A DNA stretch of 30,170 nucleotides from a virus. The notes under the pieces were generated by a model. It was not told the origin of the DNA. It saw only the letters and a program-made list of their open reading frames with translations, and made no database searches. Location: the IMG/VR virus record IMGVR_UViG_3300017992_000065, positions 1 through 30,170 of that record; one strand, 5' to 3'. Positions 19,401 through 24,719 of this stretch are shown in pieces; position 1 is the stretch's first letter, and each line of letters starts with the position of its first letter. The position numbers were made by a program, and so were the translations under genes.

Positions 19401-19589
19401 AGATCCTGGCCGGCGGCTTTCCATAACTACTTTTTCGCGATCGGCGGAAGTTACGAGACGGGCTCTCCGGGCGTAACGATGCAGTCGGGGACAAACACGA
19501 CGACCTGGTCGGTCCTCCTTTGGAGAGGAAACTCCTCCGCGTCCGCGTCTCGGAAGTTCTACCTTATCGGTATAGGAACCTGGAAATGA
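13464..19589 (+). CDS. Giant tail-tip / receptor-binding protein with three LamG-like domains and an Asp-box propeller
   Basis: 2041 residues, the largest gene here. Residues 1 to about 430 look like a tail-tip hub; no separate distal tail gene lies between it and the tape measure. Three concanavalin/LamG-like domains follow at about 480-670, 697-900 and 910-1120, opening with LLGYWPLNGDP, LLRGYWPLTGSP and LVAFWSGNDVG and each containing a WYFVS/WYHVA/LYHVA strand. About 1130-1480 is an unrecognised beta-rich region. A spike-type linker (NAVITAKIAAGAVTADEIAA) sits near 1510-1530. About 1633-1920 holds six Asp-box (BNR) motifs, including RSTDGGLTW, RSTNSGSSW, RSTNGGVSW and RSLDLGLTW, suggesting a six-bladed propeller. 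The last ~110 residues, ending YLIGIGTWK, resemble gp53-like receptor-binding tips. Likely binds host surface glycans. Confidence 0.88.
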   Translation: MSTWTITVDFNDGGGARDIKDLVLVNTIRRKRRLWTELKPSVDTVSFSIVHDATIWNLFLSEEDDFLLVMTKDGSPYFSGIVYTNFDATAAAKAERMKIEAADPGILLKRKKNTTSPPELWTDYYVCNTAVKASSIVHQLLYDAGVADGDIDATDITTQLDFFINSREDTTYFDKLAGLLFEFGFVFYHDESGVFKMYNYLPTSVTPAETFDNTNLLDRIRLQKQRETYEGVRVKWSPIETLEGAIVFSDTTGGGEGGHKARIPIAAGEYYPPDSDSRTFYANYEIEGRELVSVENAVLDWSGDPSISNDTFNDYYKKAAISFSNGGAVEQYIYRFDIVGDAKVKGDLNFTKRLNVAGTDKILELEAHYLVTIAEAEKLSDGVARYYEYRDFTYEFESETDAPVGTIVSLDETETLGVSTTAVVVRRTVDERNGRYKYFCEGISAYSGRSTTTDGESVSPPAPVPGRATITPTPPSNVNLLGYWPLNGDPLDYSGRGRHGVLNGTSGKYDEAIVGKGYHFADDDEDVDLPDLSSALSSWTVTGWANTDTLSPTDVNGIILRFRQSSDGAEIRIYADLDNTDKIVGYINDGASGASIVANNAMVADTWYFVSLTYDGTTLKLYVNAILEASSGSVSGASFTPDDNHIGGAGAASSWSGPICQVRIYGEALSLEELTYLYLYPAGNLPPSILKKDPGTRLLRGYWPLTGSPADVSGRGLNGSLTLGSGYFELGIAGQALHFDGSTTRVTLPADGFGTISTWTISAYIYMDATAASYRRIAYFQESGGGRFELTLDSSDKPVAYMIDSSGKTATANQAIEAGKWYHVAGTYDGESIKLYVDAVLQADVEYGSGFSWSAIDESYIGSTDSGSFFDGLIAHVRLFANRVLDQGELEYLRDNPAGSTPAVARPRTTRDNLVAFWSGNDVGADVFTSVIRDNSGNGHNGIIESGYSAADGPFGKWIDFAGSSLLAITGSSDFDFGTGDFSLLAWFTLDTLPSVAGTMYLINATSTYLGNLYFHNVYDKLLWQVRDGGGLVYVWADQVLETGVLYHVACIRRDGRAYMYVNAVQQEDVIDYDQNITGASSFNLGGASTYEMDGKAGHFMIFDRALDISEIEAYYYNPSAYNPPMVSEYSIPVDAILDRHIRELDMTNPGISSKPSSNACMAMLGGKVAMAADTWTYAALEDANIYINEAIEEEGLEEGDTGTFAVTAGDIVTMDGAVAIVAIAEHYKLGHLLLAARKFIYTPDRCHDPLTAYIYAPYSSAYVQWNVDGGSYSNVSVARGTVVSQALFTDAVDAPHDIQIKSDAPIVVTVKGDVGDTCQLMPPSKEFVMWRNDKEHSWDDAEIVNRTYYQFSNDLIMGTSAGDGAGTDSEQGLSPDCLGDTYCFPHAITGYELVAIEPCTVRVYYWGGSSWTLYQEEDLTAASRENPVHISEGDSAGNGTPLASSATPWLLLGDGNFYARTNDSSSDEYPAIGYRRELRQFTFEQTIRALAGINVDGTVKTDKVVSDSILANAVITAKIAAGAVTADEIAANAVTAAKMNAENFFFTKAVGSENRETPAAGDVRAYLGKDPEGSQGTTDPVSLEIKEYENSGWRDRLRAAMRSGGNLLDMFVNGWIDGQQIVYNGLGLIWAEASTATAVQFRGVAVNGDYVCIGGGTYINRSTDGGLTWANVSNSHTASIYDLASDGAVFLAVGTSGQISRSTNSGSSWGSLRTSGFGTSTIYGVAIYSSSGSAVAVGASGKISSSSNGGSSWTARTSGVATILYTVAVSEETETYITGGNSGVIRRSTNGGVSWSSVTSPFGSDAIRGSAWGDGVFILTCSNGKIARSTDDGASFTLISDHPLTGNVYGCAYGDGVFIAADSSNEACRSLDLGLTWGRFGDDDEVISLTAFYMDKIAYVPDHKRFVAVGESGLVNLGDNLMAGSGIIESVLDTAASDFTGFIRFSSGLQICFVESTYTAALTTSSSGWYRNSGGTVSRSWPAAFHNYFFAIGGSYETGSPGVTMQSGTNTTTWSVLLWRGNSSASASRKFYLIGIGTWK

Positions 19590-19867
19590 TAATACACTGG
19601 ATACCCTGCTATGATCACCGGCTCGCGACCTGGGAGCAACCGGCAAAGGATAAAATTATAGTCTCCTGGAATGGTCGGAAAGTCGCGGTCGACTTCTCCG
19701 ATACATCGATCGTCGAGTTTGACCTGGACGACAAAGTCAAGGAGCTCATACACAAGGCATGGAGGGAGGGCGGGATCCTTCACCTGGAGCTCCCTTGTTT
19801 CGGTAAAATGAAAGAGGAGACGGTCGTCGACTATGGCGAGGAGGAGCGGATCAAGTGGATAAAATAA
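19586..19867 (+). CDS. Small conserved-looking tail-associated protein, unknown function
   Basis: A 93-residue protein starting at ATG 19586, which overlaps the tail-tip stop as ATGA. AGGAA 7 nt upstream supports this start over an upstream in-frame ATG at 19520, which lies inside the tail gene. It contains ATWEQPAKDKIIVSWNGRKV and FDLDDKVKELIHKAWREGG, and ends acidic then basic. It looks like a small beta-rich cytoplasmic or virion protein. Position right after the receptor-binding protein suggests a tail accessory or assembly role, but no family was recognised. Confidence 0.75.
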   Translation: MIIHWIPCYDHRLATWEQPAKDKIIVSWNGRKVAVDFSDTSIVEFDLDDKVKELIHKAWREGGILHLELPCFGKMKEETVVDYGEEERIKWIK

Positions 19868-20091
19868 ACTGGACGAAACCGGCCGGCAAAACGCAAGCGG
19901 ACCTCGACGCCGAGCTCGCCGCGGACGAGGCCGCGGAGCGGATCCGCGAGGCCCGGACCGTCCTCGAGGAGACCGACTCCCAGGTCCTCGAGGCGCTCGA
20001 GAAACTACTCGACGGGAAAGCATATATCGATCAGACTATACTTGACCGCCGAAAGGCGGCGCGGGGCATATTAAAAAACAGGAGGGCTTAA
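19855..20091 (+). CDS. Small helical protein, unknown function
   Basis: 78 residues, starting at GTG 19855 with GAGGAG 8 nt upstream, and overlapping the previous gene by 13 bp. It is almost entirely helical and charged (LDAELAADEAAERIREART, SQVLEALEKLLDGKAYID), consistent with a short coiled coil. The stop overlaps the next ATG by 1 bp. No enzyme motif. Its place after the tail fibre gene and before membrane proteins fits a fibre-assembly or lysis accessory protein, but this is not established. Confidence 0.72.
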   Translation: MDKINWTKPAGKTQADLDAELAADEAAERIREARTVLEETDSQVLEALEKLLDGKAYIDQTILDRRKAARGILKNRRA

Positions 20092-20483
20092 TGAGCGACA
20101 AAGCATCGACTACGCCGGAGGAGTTTTATCTCTCGCATTGTGAGAAACGTTTCGAGACGGGCCGCAAGGAGCGAGCGGCTATCCTCGAGGCGGTCAACCA
20201 GGTATCAGAAAGGGCCCAGGGGAAACGGGAGCAAATGGCCGCGGATATCTCCGATATCAAGAAAAAGGTTTTTAACGGATTCGCTCGAGAGATAGAGATC
20301 GTCGACGACAAAGTCTCCCGGATCCAGAAAATACTCCTCGGCGTAGTAGGGGCCCTGGGGATCGCGGTCCTGGCGGTCGTCGGGGATCTCATTTACGACA
20401 ACATAAAAGCAAGGGACCAGGTCCTCCCGCCGGCGGTCGTCCGTCAACTCGAGGAGTTTCTCCGGCAAGGGTCGAGCGAATGA
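20091..20483 (+). CDS. Coiled-coil protein with one C-terminal-half membrane segment (XhlA-like outline)
   Basis: 130 residues: a charged, coiled-coil N-terminal 80 residues (AILEAVNQVSERAQGKREQM, FAREIEIVDDKVSRIQ), then one transmembrane helix ILLGVVGALGIAVLAVVGDLIY at about 82-103, and a short polar tail. This order resembles XhlA-type proteins, which sit beside holins and endolysins in phage lysis modules. It is one of several membrane proteins in a row before and after the endolysin. Holin helper is a reasonable but unproven role. Confidence 0.7.
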   Translation: MSDKASTTPEEFYLSHCEKRFETGRKERAAILEAVNQVSERAQGKREQMAADISDIKKKVFNGFAREIEIVDDKVSRIQKILLGVVGALGIAVLAVVGDLIYDNIKARDQVLPPAVVRQLEEFLRQGSSE

Positions 20484-20818
20484 AAAAGAAAACGCCGAAA
20501 GAGAAACTCGAGGCGCGGCGGGTTTTCTGGAAAAATGTCGCGCTTGATTTCGGCGTTTACCTGGTTTGTATTGCCGGCGGGTTTTTCCGGGTATTCACTC
20601 CGGATCTATCCGGAGGGATCGCCGAGGTCGAGCTCATCATTCCGCGGTGGCAGTCTCTCGTAGTGGGCGGCGCCGCCGCGATCGTTGCAATGGTACGGGC
20701 CGAGCTCGAGGGGACGGCTCCCGGCCGGCGGGCCAATTTCCGCCGGCGGGCTTACTTCGCGGCCCTGGTCGGGATATCGTCAATCGCGACTTTCGAGCGT
20801 TTGTTGGGGGGTATGTAG
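20480..20818 (+). CDS. Multi-pass membrane protein, candidate holin
   Basis: 112 residues, ATGA overlap with the preceding gene. A basic N-terminus (KKKTPKEKLEARR) precedes a hydrophobic segment around 20-38 (NVALDFGVYLVCIAGGFFRVF). A second lies near 60-72 (LVVGGAAAIVAMV) and a weaker third near 93-106 (YFAALVGISSIATF). Two or three segments and small size fit a holin that would release the M15 endolysin encoded 160 bp downstream. No named holin family was recognised. Confidence 0.65.
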   Translation: MKKKTPKEKLEARRVFWKNVALDFGVYLVCIAGGFFRVFTPDLSGGIAEVELIIPRWQSLVVGGAAAIVAMVRAELEGTAPGRRANFRRRAYFAALVGISSIATFERLLGGM

Positions 20819-20985
20819 TGAAAAAGAAATGTCCTATCTGCCGGCGGTTTTTGACTAAAGTCGATGGTCGCTTTCAATGCCGGCTACACGGTTTTTTTGA
20901 GAGATCACAACTCCGGGACCGGGAGCTCCGGAACGAGCTCGGGCACGATCGCCGGTCCTGGAGGGAAAAGGAGATACAGAAATGA
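20818..20985 (+). CDS. Small zinc-ribbon-like protein
   Basis: A 55-residue protein starting at GTG 20818, which shares its G with the preceding TAG, and ending in an ATGA overlap with the endolysin gene. A G-run lies just upstream as ribosome site. Residues CPIC, then 11 residues, then C-x2-H (CPICRRFLTKVDGRFQCRLH) give a four-ligand zinc knuckle, followed by a basic tail rich in Arg and Glu. Role unknown; placement in the lysis region is unusual for a nucleic-acid-binding type motif. Confidence 0.65.
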   Translation: MKKKCPICRRFLTKVDGRFQCRLHGFFERSQLRDRELRNELGHDRRSWREKEIQK

Positions 20986-21557
20986 ACAAATCGAAAATCA
21001 GCGAATCGGACCAGGGAAACGCGATCGGCGGCGGGGTCCCGGCCAGGATCAAGCTCGCGAAGGTCCCCGCGGGGATCTCGGAGATCAAAGCATACTACGG
21101 GGACCCGGAGGATCCGGAGACCGGGGAGCTCGACGGGGACTTTCTCACCGAAAGGACGACCGTCGTCGACCTCCCTTTTCCTCTCAGGCTCTCCTGGAGG
21201 CCCGAGAAGCGGCTCGAGCGGATCCGGGTACACAATAAGGTCGCCGAGTCTATGGTCGACGCCCTGGAGGAGATCCTCGGCGTAGTAGGGGCCGAGGCCC
21301 TGGACCGGGAAAAATGGAACTACCTCGGCGGGGTTTTCCACTATCGGAAAATGGTCGCTTATAACGCGCTCTCGACTCATTCCTGGGGGATCGCGATCGA
21401 TCTCAATCCGCACCGGGCCGGATGGGGCAAGTCGCCGGCGACTCAACTCGGAGCGATCGTCCGGGCTTTCAAGGCCCGCGGTTGGGAATGGGGCGGAGAT
21501 TGGCCGCCGCAATGGACCTCGGATCCGATGCATTTTCAAGCGGCAACGGGATACTAA
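20982..21557 (+). CDS. Endolysin, peptidase M15 family (VanY/L-Ala-D-Glu peptidase type)
   Basis: The 191-residue product would cut peptide bonds in host peptidoglycan for lysis. The zinc-site motif is present: STHSWGIAIDLNP gives His133-x6-Asp140, and the third ligand is His184 in SDPMHFQ. The region between (AFKARGWEWGGDWPP) matches the M15C/D group. The N-terminal ~80 residues have no signal peptide and no recognised wall-binding repeat. Export would therefore depend on a holin, and three nearby genes encode membrane proteins. The start ATG overlaps the previous stop. Confidence 0.9.
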   Translation: MNKSKISESDQGNAIGGGVPARIKLAKVPAGISEIKAYYGDPEDPETGELDGDFLTERTTVVDLPFPLRLSWRPEKRLERIRVHNKVAESMVDALEEILGVVGAEALDREKWNYLGGVFHYRKMVAYNALSTHSWGIAIDLNPHRAGWGKSPATQLGAIVRAFKARGWEWGGDWPPQWTSDPMHFQAATGY

Positions 21558-21567
21558 AGGAGGATTT

Positions 21568-21804
21568 ATGGACAACGGGAATAAAATCACGTTCGGGAGG
21601 AAGTTTCTCGGGTGTGTACTCGCGACGATCATTTTCGCGGCGATCTACTTTGTAACACTATTTTTCAACCCGGCCGCGGTGACCGCCTCGGTTACGATCG
21701 CGTTCGGCGGGTTCACCTTGACGACCTGGTTTGCGTACATCGGCGGTAATGTGTGGCAAAAATGGATCCAGACGAAAGGCGCGAAACCGGACGGCCAGGG
21801 ATGA
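21568..21804 (+). CDS. Two-helix membrane protein, candidate holin
   Basis: 78 residues with a strong AAAGGAGG ribosome site. Two hydrophobic helices are visible, LGCVLATIIFAAIYFVTLFF (about 14-33) and SVTIAFGGFTLTTWFAYIGG (about 41-60), with a short polar C-terminal tail. Its small size, two membrane passes and position directly after the endolysin make it the most holin-like protein here. It competes with the 112-residue protein at 20480 for that role; one may be an antiholin. Confidence 0.7.
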   Translation: MDNGNKITFGRKFLGCVLATIIFAAIYFVTLFFNPAAVTASVTIAFGGFTLTTWFAYIGGNVWQKWIQTKGAKPDGQG

Positions 21805-22175
21805 AAAAGGCCCTTGTGTGGATCGGGCTCGCCGGATGGATCCTCGCGGGGATCCTGGTCCTGGTCCTCGGGGCCCGCCGGCGGACCGGGATCCCGGAGG
21901 ACCTGGCCGAATATGTGGAGGGTAAAAAGGATGAAGCTCGGAAAAAGCTCGAGGCTATGTCTCATAGTGATATCGTCGACTCTCTTGATAATCCCGACGA
22001 CGTTCGCGGATCCGCTCACGCGGGAGGAAGTCGACTCGGCGATCGACTCCGAGGAGCTCTATCCCGGCTCGGCCGTTCGGGCGTTTCTGTACGAGATGAT
22101 CGACGCGACGACGGAGGAGCTCCAGGAGACAGCGGAGGAGGCGGCGGCGACGGCGGCCCGTCCGCTCCTGGTTGA
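21801..22175 (+). CDS. Inner-membrane spanin-like protein (overlapping gene pair, outer frame)
   Basis: 124 residues from ATG 21801 (ATGA overlap with the previous stop). A single N-terminal membrane helix (VWIGLAGWILAGILVLVLG) is followed by a charged helical segment (YVEGKKDEARKKLEAMSHSD), then IVDSLDNPDDVR. The last ~50 residues are rich in Arg, Gly and Asp, as expected where two frames overlap. Topology (N-in, helix, periplasmic helical part) and the embedded second gene recall the Rz/Rz1 layout. No sequence match to known spanins can be claimed, and the C-terminal low-complexity tail may not be functional. Confidence 0.6.
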   Translation: MKKALVWIGLAGWILAGILVLVLGARRRTGIPEDLAEYVEGKKDEARKKLEAMSHSDIVDSLDNPDDVRGSAHAGGSRLGDRLRGALSRLGRSGVSVRDDRRDDGGAPGDSGGGGGDGGPSAPG

Positions 22176-22311
22176 GATCGCCGGACTCGAGGCTCGGGTC
22201 GAGGTCCTCGAGGAGTGGGTCCAGGCGGAGACCTGGGAGCGGATCCTCGAGATCGGGCTCGGGATCCTCGCCGGCGGAGCGGCTGGATATTTGATCGCAG
22301 TTTTGAAATAA
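21931..22311 (+). CDS. Secreted coiled-coil protein with C-terminal membrane segment, spanin-like
   Basis: 126 residues in the +1 frame relative to the preceding gene, overlapping it by 245 bp. ATG 21931 follows GGAGGG. The N-terminus is a signal peptide (KLGKSSRLCLIVISSTLLII, cleavage likely after TTFA), then an acidic helical domain with coiled-coil character (ATTEELQETAEEAAATAARP, LEARVEVLEEWVQAE) and a C-terminal hydrophobic helix (GLGILAGGAAGYLIAVLK). Signal peptide, periplasmic coiled coil and a terminal anchor fit a spanin-type membrane-bridging protein. There is no clear lipobox Cys at the cleavage site, unlike classical Rz1. Confidence 0.68.
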   Translation: MKLGKSSRLCLIVISSTLLIIPTTFADPLTREEVDSAIDSEELYPGSAVRAFLYEMIDATTEELQETAEEAAATAARPLLVEIAGLEARVEVLEEWVQAETWERILEIGLGILAGGAAGYLIAVLK

Positions 22312-22332
22312 TAACCAAACGGAGGTTACACA

Positions 22333-22620
22333 ATGGCAACAATTAGCGAAGTAAAGCAAGGGCTCGACGAAATCGCCGCGAGTATTCGCGCGGTTCAAAA
22401 ACGGTTCGCGGATGCGAAGGCGAGTATTCAAGCCGGGAGCGACGCGTTGGGAAATATCCCGACCAAATATTCGGACGTGATCGCAACGATCAACGGTTTC
22501 GCGCCGGACGGTGCATTCGAAACTTTGGCGAAGGATGAAAAGGCCAAATTGCAAACGGAATTCGTGGCGTTGAAAGCGATTATCGACGCACTGATCGCAA
22601 CCGCCGAGTTCAGCGCATAG
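22333..22620 (+). CDS. Small helical protein with atypical codon use, unknown function
   Basis: 95 residues after a strong ACGGAGGT ribosome site. Predicted mostly helical (ISEVKQGLDEIAASIRAVQK, AKLQTEFVALKAIIDAL), without signal peptide, membrane helix or cysteine. Codon use departs from the rest of the window: Glu is mostly GAA, Leu mostly TTG, Val spread over GTA/GTT/GTG, while neighbours use GAG, CTC and GTC. It is the second-last gene before the late-module terminator. It may be a recently acquired (moron-like) gene or a highly expressed virion protein; family not recognised. Confidence 0.8.
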   Translation: MATISEVKQGLDEIAASIRAVQKRFADAKASIQAGSDALGNIPTKYSDVIATINGFAPDGAFETLAKDEKAKLQTEFVALKAIIDALIATAEFSA

Positions 22621-22746
22621 ATGAAAAGAGCGGGGATCATACTCGCATTTTTATTTGTCTCGTTTCTCTCGTTTGGTGCCAATGTCACACGGTATGTCAA
22701 CCTCGAGGTCCATTTTCAGATCGACAAGCTCCAGAATATAACCTAG
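22621..22746 (+). CDS. Small secreted peptide (41 residues), unknown function
   Basis: An open frame starts immediately after the previous TAG (TAGATG). It encodes a Lys/Arg start, a hydrophobic core (GIILAFLFVSFLSF) and a possible signal-peptidase site near FGA-N, leaving a mature part of about 20 residues (VTRYVNLEVHFQIDKLQ). No ribosome site of its own is visible, so it would rely on re-initiation. Codon use is like the rest of the phage. Too short for certainty, but the clean signal-peptide pattern argues against chance. Confidence 0.45.
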   Translation: MKRAGIILAFLFVSFLSFGANVTRYVNLEVHFQIDKLQNIT

Positions 22747-22811
22747 GACACGGGTCGACGCCGGCAAGGTTTACTCTCCTTTACCTACCGACTACCGGCC
22801 CGCGTCCTTTT
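22746..22811 (+). terminator. Candidate terminator of the late module
   Basis: GGACACGGG (22746-22754) can pair with CCCGCGTCC (22799-22807) with one mismatch. Inner CCGG blocks lie at 22761-22764 and 22795-22798, and TTTTCTTT follows. The loop is long (about 30-44 nt), so this is weaker than the capsid terminator. The position, right at the end of the late genes, supports it. Confidence 0.4.
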
Positions 22812-23073
22812 CTTTCCTCCGACAATCCAGAAAAACCAGGGCAAACTCAACGATCAAGGGGTCGCCAGGGCGATTTTAGGGCCCTATCTGTAGAATCATA
22901 CGACAAAGGCCGTAAATCGCTCTCAGGCAATCCTCGCGGCTCTCAGCTGAAAAACATCCGTATAGTAGTTTTCTGAAAATATTTTCTTTTTCTCGTCAAT
23001 CCGCACTATACCGGCTGGATTTTAGGGCCGATATCCGGTATGGTGTATAGAGATCGAGAAACAAGGAGAGATT
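22747..23073 (+). promoter_or_regulatory. Non-coding control region between late and early modules
   Basis: About 327 bp without a credible gene, less GC-rich than the rest and AT-rich near 22950-23000. It holds the 12-mer GATTTTAGGGCC twice (22872-22883 and 23018-23029). GCTCTCAG occurs twice, 20 bp apart (22919-22926, 22939-22946). A 7-bp inverted repeat, ATACCGG at 23008-23014 and CCGGTAT at 23035-23041, flanks the second 12-mer. Possible -10 boxes are TATACC 23007-23012, TATGGT 23039-23044 and TATAGA 23046-23051, but none has a good -35 box. Likely the early promoter/operator region, perhaps read with a phage- or host-specific activator. Confidence 0.6.
23008..23041. repeat. Inverted repeat ATACCGG...CCGGTAT, candidate operator
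   Basis: Two 7-bp arms (23008-23014 and 23035-23041) are separated by 20 bp that contain the second copy of GATTTTAGGGCC. The right arm overlaps the TATGGT box just before the first early gene, which is where a repressor or activator would bind. Confidence 0.45.
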
Positions 23074-23670
23074 ATGGAAAGCGAAAGACAAATGGCGACC
23101 TTGAAAAATCAAGCGATCGGATCCGCGACCAGGTCCCGGAAAGGCTACTCCGAGACGGTCGACGACGTGACCGTGATCGCTACATGGAAAAGCGACGATC
23201 GCCGAAAGGAGGGCGGATACTTTCGCCTCTCGTATGTGATCGGGGTCGTCGCCGGCGAGACCGAGGAGAGAGCGGTCGAGGCCCTCGAGAAAGCGGCCGC
23301 GGATAGAAAGCGGGAGGTCGAGGTCGCCGGGACCGCGTTTCTGTACGCGAACGACGGGAACGAGGAAAAGCTCCTCGCGGATTATCTCCGGGAGTTCGGC
23401 GTATCACCTCGGACGATATGGGAGGTCCGCGAGGCGGCCGAGGGCCGCGGGTCGGTCGAGTCGGCGCTTGCCAGGTTCCGGGCCGAGAGAAAGCTCGAGG
23501 CCGGGACCAGGTCCGCGGACGAGATCCTCGAGGACGTCGCCGAGTTTATCCAGGCGTATGTGTCGAAAATGGTCGACTCCCAGGGTCTCGACCTTTGGGA
23601 GGATTTCTCGGACCTATGGAAAGAGATCGGAAATAGAAACGCAATCAACCGGGCCCGGTCCGGAAAGTAA
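23074..23670 (+). CDS. Unrecognised first early protein
   Basis: 198 residues, the first gene after the control region, with AAGGAGAG upstream of the ATG. The N-terminal ~65 residues are beta-rich with an acidic-basic mix (TVDDVTVIATWKSDDRR, FRLSYVIGVVAG); the rest is helical and charged (RAVEALEKAAADRKREVEV, SADEILEDVAEFIQAYVSK). No catalytic motif, signal peptide or membrane helix. First-transcribed early genes are often host-takeover or regulatory factors, but nothing in the sequence fixes the function. Confidence 0.8.
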   Translation: MESERQMATLKNQAIGSATRSRKGYSETVDDVTVIATWKSDDRRKEGGYFRLSYVIGVVAGETEERAVEALEKAAADRKREVEVAGTAFLYANDGNEEKLLADYLREFGVSPRTIWEVREAAEGRGSVESALARFRAERKLEAGTRSADEILEDVAEFIQAYVSKMVDSQGLDLWEDFSDLWKEIGNRNAINRARSGK

Positions 23671-23680
23671 AGGGGAGAAT

Positions 23681-24262
23681 ATGAAACACGAAACGACAAA
23701 GGCTCAGATCAAGAGAAACACAATCGACCGACCGCCGCGGTTCAATGTGGTGACGATCTCGGGAAAGATCGAGATCCTGGACTCGACCTCGGTGATCGAC
23801 GGCGACCGCGGCGACTCCGCGGTGACGACCGTCGTCCTCGATAATGGGATCGAGTTCTCGGCGACTACCTACCTGGTCAAGGAGCTCGGGCTCCGGATCG
23901 GCGACCTGGTCCTGGTCCGGGGATCCCTTTCGTCTATGGCGTTCGATACGTTGACCGACGAGGTTCACCGGGTCAACACGATACACGCAACCCGGATCCG
24001 GATCCTCAAGCCGGCGCGGGCCCTCCGGATCCTCGAGGATACTTTTCCGATCTGCGAGACCGTCGAGATCCGCGGCGTCGAGTATCGGGTCGAGGCCAAT
24101 TTCAACCGGGAGAGCGAGGAGCTCGAGGACCTCGAGGTTTTCATCGGCGACGAGAAAGTGACCGATCACCTCGAGGACCTCTACGTCAAGAAAACGACCG
24201 GGTCCTATTCCTGGATAGTCGATGAGCTCTACGCCGAGGTGGTCGGCCGGAGGGGGGAGTGA
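23681..24262 (+). CDS. Unrecognised early protein, OB-fold-like beta barrel possible
   Basis: 193 residues; ATG 23681 follows AAGGGGAG, while the same frame runs open further upstream inside the previous gene. Residues 20-90 alternate short strands in a pattern like an OB fold (FNVVTISGKIEILDSTSV, VTTVVLDNGIEFSATTYL, GLRIGDLVLVRGSLSS). That would suit a nucleic-acid-binding protein near the recombination genes. The C-terminal part is acidic (RESEELEDLEVFIGDEKV). I could not match it to a single-strand-binding protein, so this is only a fold-level guess. Confidence 0.75.
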   Translation: MKHETTKAQIKRNTIDRPPRFNVVTISGKIEILDSTSVIDGDRGDSAVTTVVLDNGIEFSATTYLVKELGLRIGDLVLVRGSLSSMAFDTLTDEVHRVNTIHATRIRILKPARALRILEDTFPICETVEIRGVEYRVEANFNRESEELEDLEVFIGDEKVTDHLEDLYVKKTTGSYSWIVDELYAEVVGRRGE

Positions 24263-24546
24263 TGCCGAAACTATACAAGATCGGGGGCCGCTACTTTGTG
24301 ACCGACCAGGTGATCCCGGCGATCGAGCTCTCTCGGGCGATCTCTCTCGTCCTTTACATGGGCGATACTTCGCTCGACCCGAAACCGGCGCTCGAGAAAC
24401 ACGGGGATATTGACCCGGACGGGATCGAGCTCGTCGCCGGCAATGAGGGCCCGAATAATGTTGTGATCGTCGGGGAGTTTCGGACCTCCGCCGATGATGA
24501 GTATTGTCTCGAGTGTCTCCGCGAGGCGGAGGGGAGGAGCAAATGA
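24262..24546 (+). CDS. Small unrecognised early protein
   Basis: 94 residues. ATG 24262 shares its A with the preceding TGA; a GTG 3 bp earlier would crowd the AGGGGGGAG site. Begins PKLYKIGGRYFVTDQ, with an alpha/beta mix and a C-x2-C pair near the end (DDEYCLECLREAEG). A single CxxC is not enough for a zinc site unless it dimerises. Overlaps the next gene by ATGA. Confidence 0.75.
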   Translation: MPKLYKIGGRYFVTDQVIPAIELSRAISLVLYMGDTSLDPKPALEKHGDIDPDGIELVAGNEGPNNVVIVGEFRTSADDEYCLECLREAEGRSK

Positions 24547-24719
24547 AAGCGGGGACCTATTATCAACGACGCCGGCGGGCCGCTCAGAAAAGGGAGGCCG
24601 CTTGTATCACTCGGGGAGGTTTCAACTCCGGACTAAAGGCGGGCCTACGCCGCCGGGTCCGGGACGGGGAGATCACTCAGGACGAGGCGATCCGAGCGTT
24701 CGAGCGGTTCAAGAAATAA
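24543..24719 (+). CDS. Small very basic protein, possibly nucleic-acid binding
   Basis: 58 residues starting at ATG 24543 inside the previous stop, after AGGGGAGGAG. It is dominated by Arg and Lys (YYQRRRRAAQKREAA, LKAGLRRRVRDGE), followed by a short helix with ITQDEAIRAFERFKK. Charge suggests DNA or RNA binding; no family recognised. It is the last gene before a strongly structured intergenic element. Confidence 0.7.
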   Translation: MKAGTYYQRRRRAAQKREAACITRGGFNSGLKAGLRRRVRDGEITQDEAIRAFERFKK

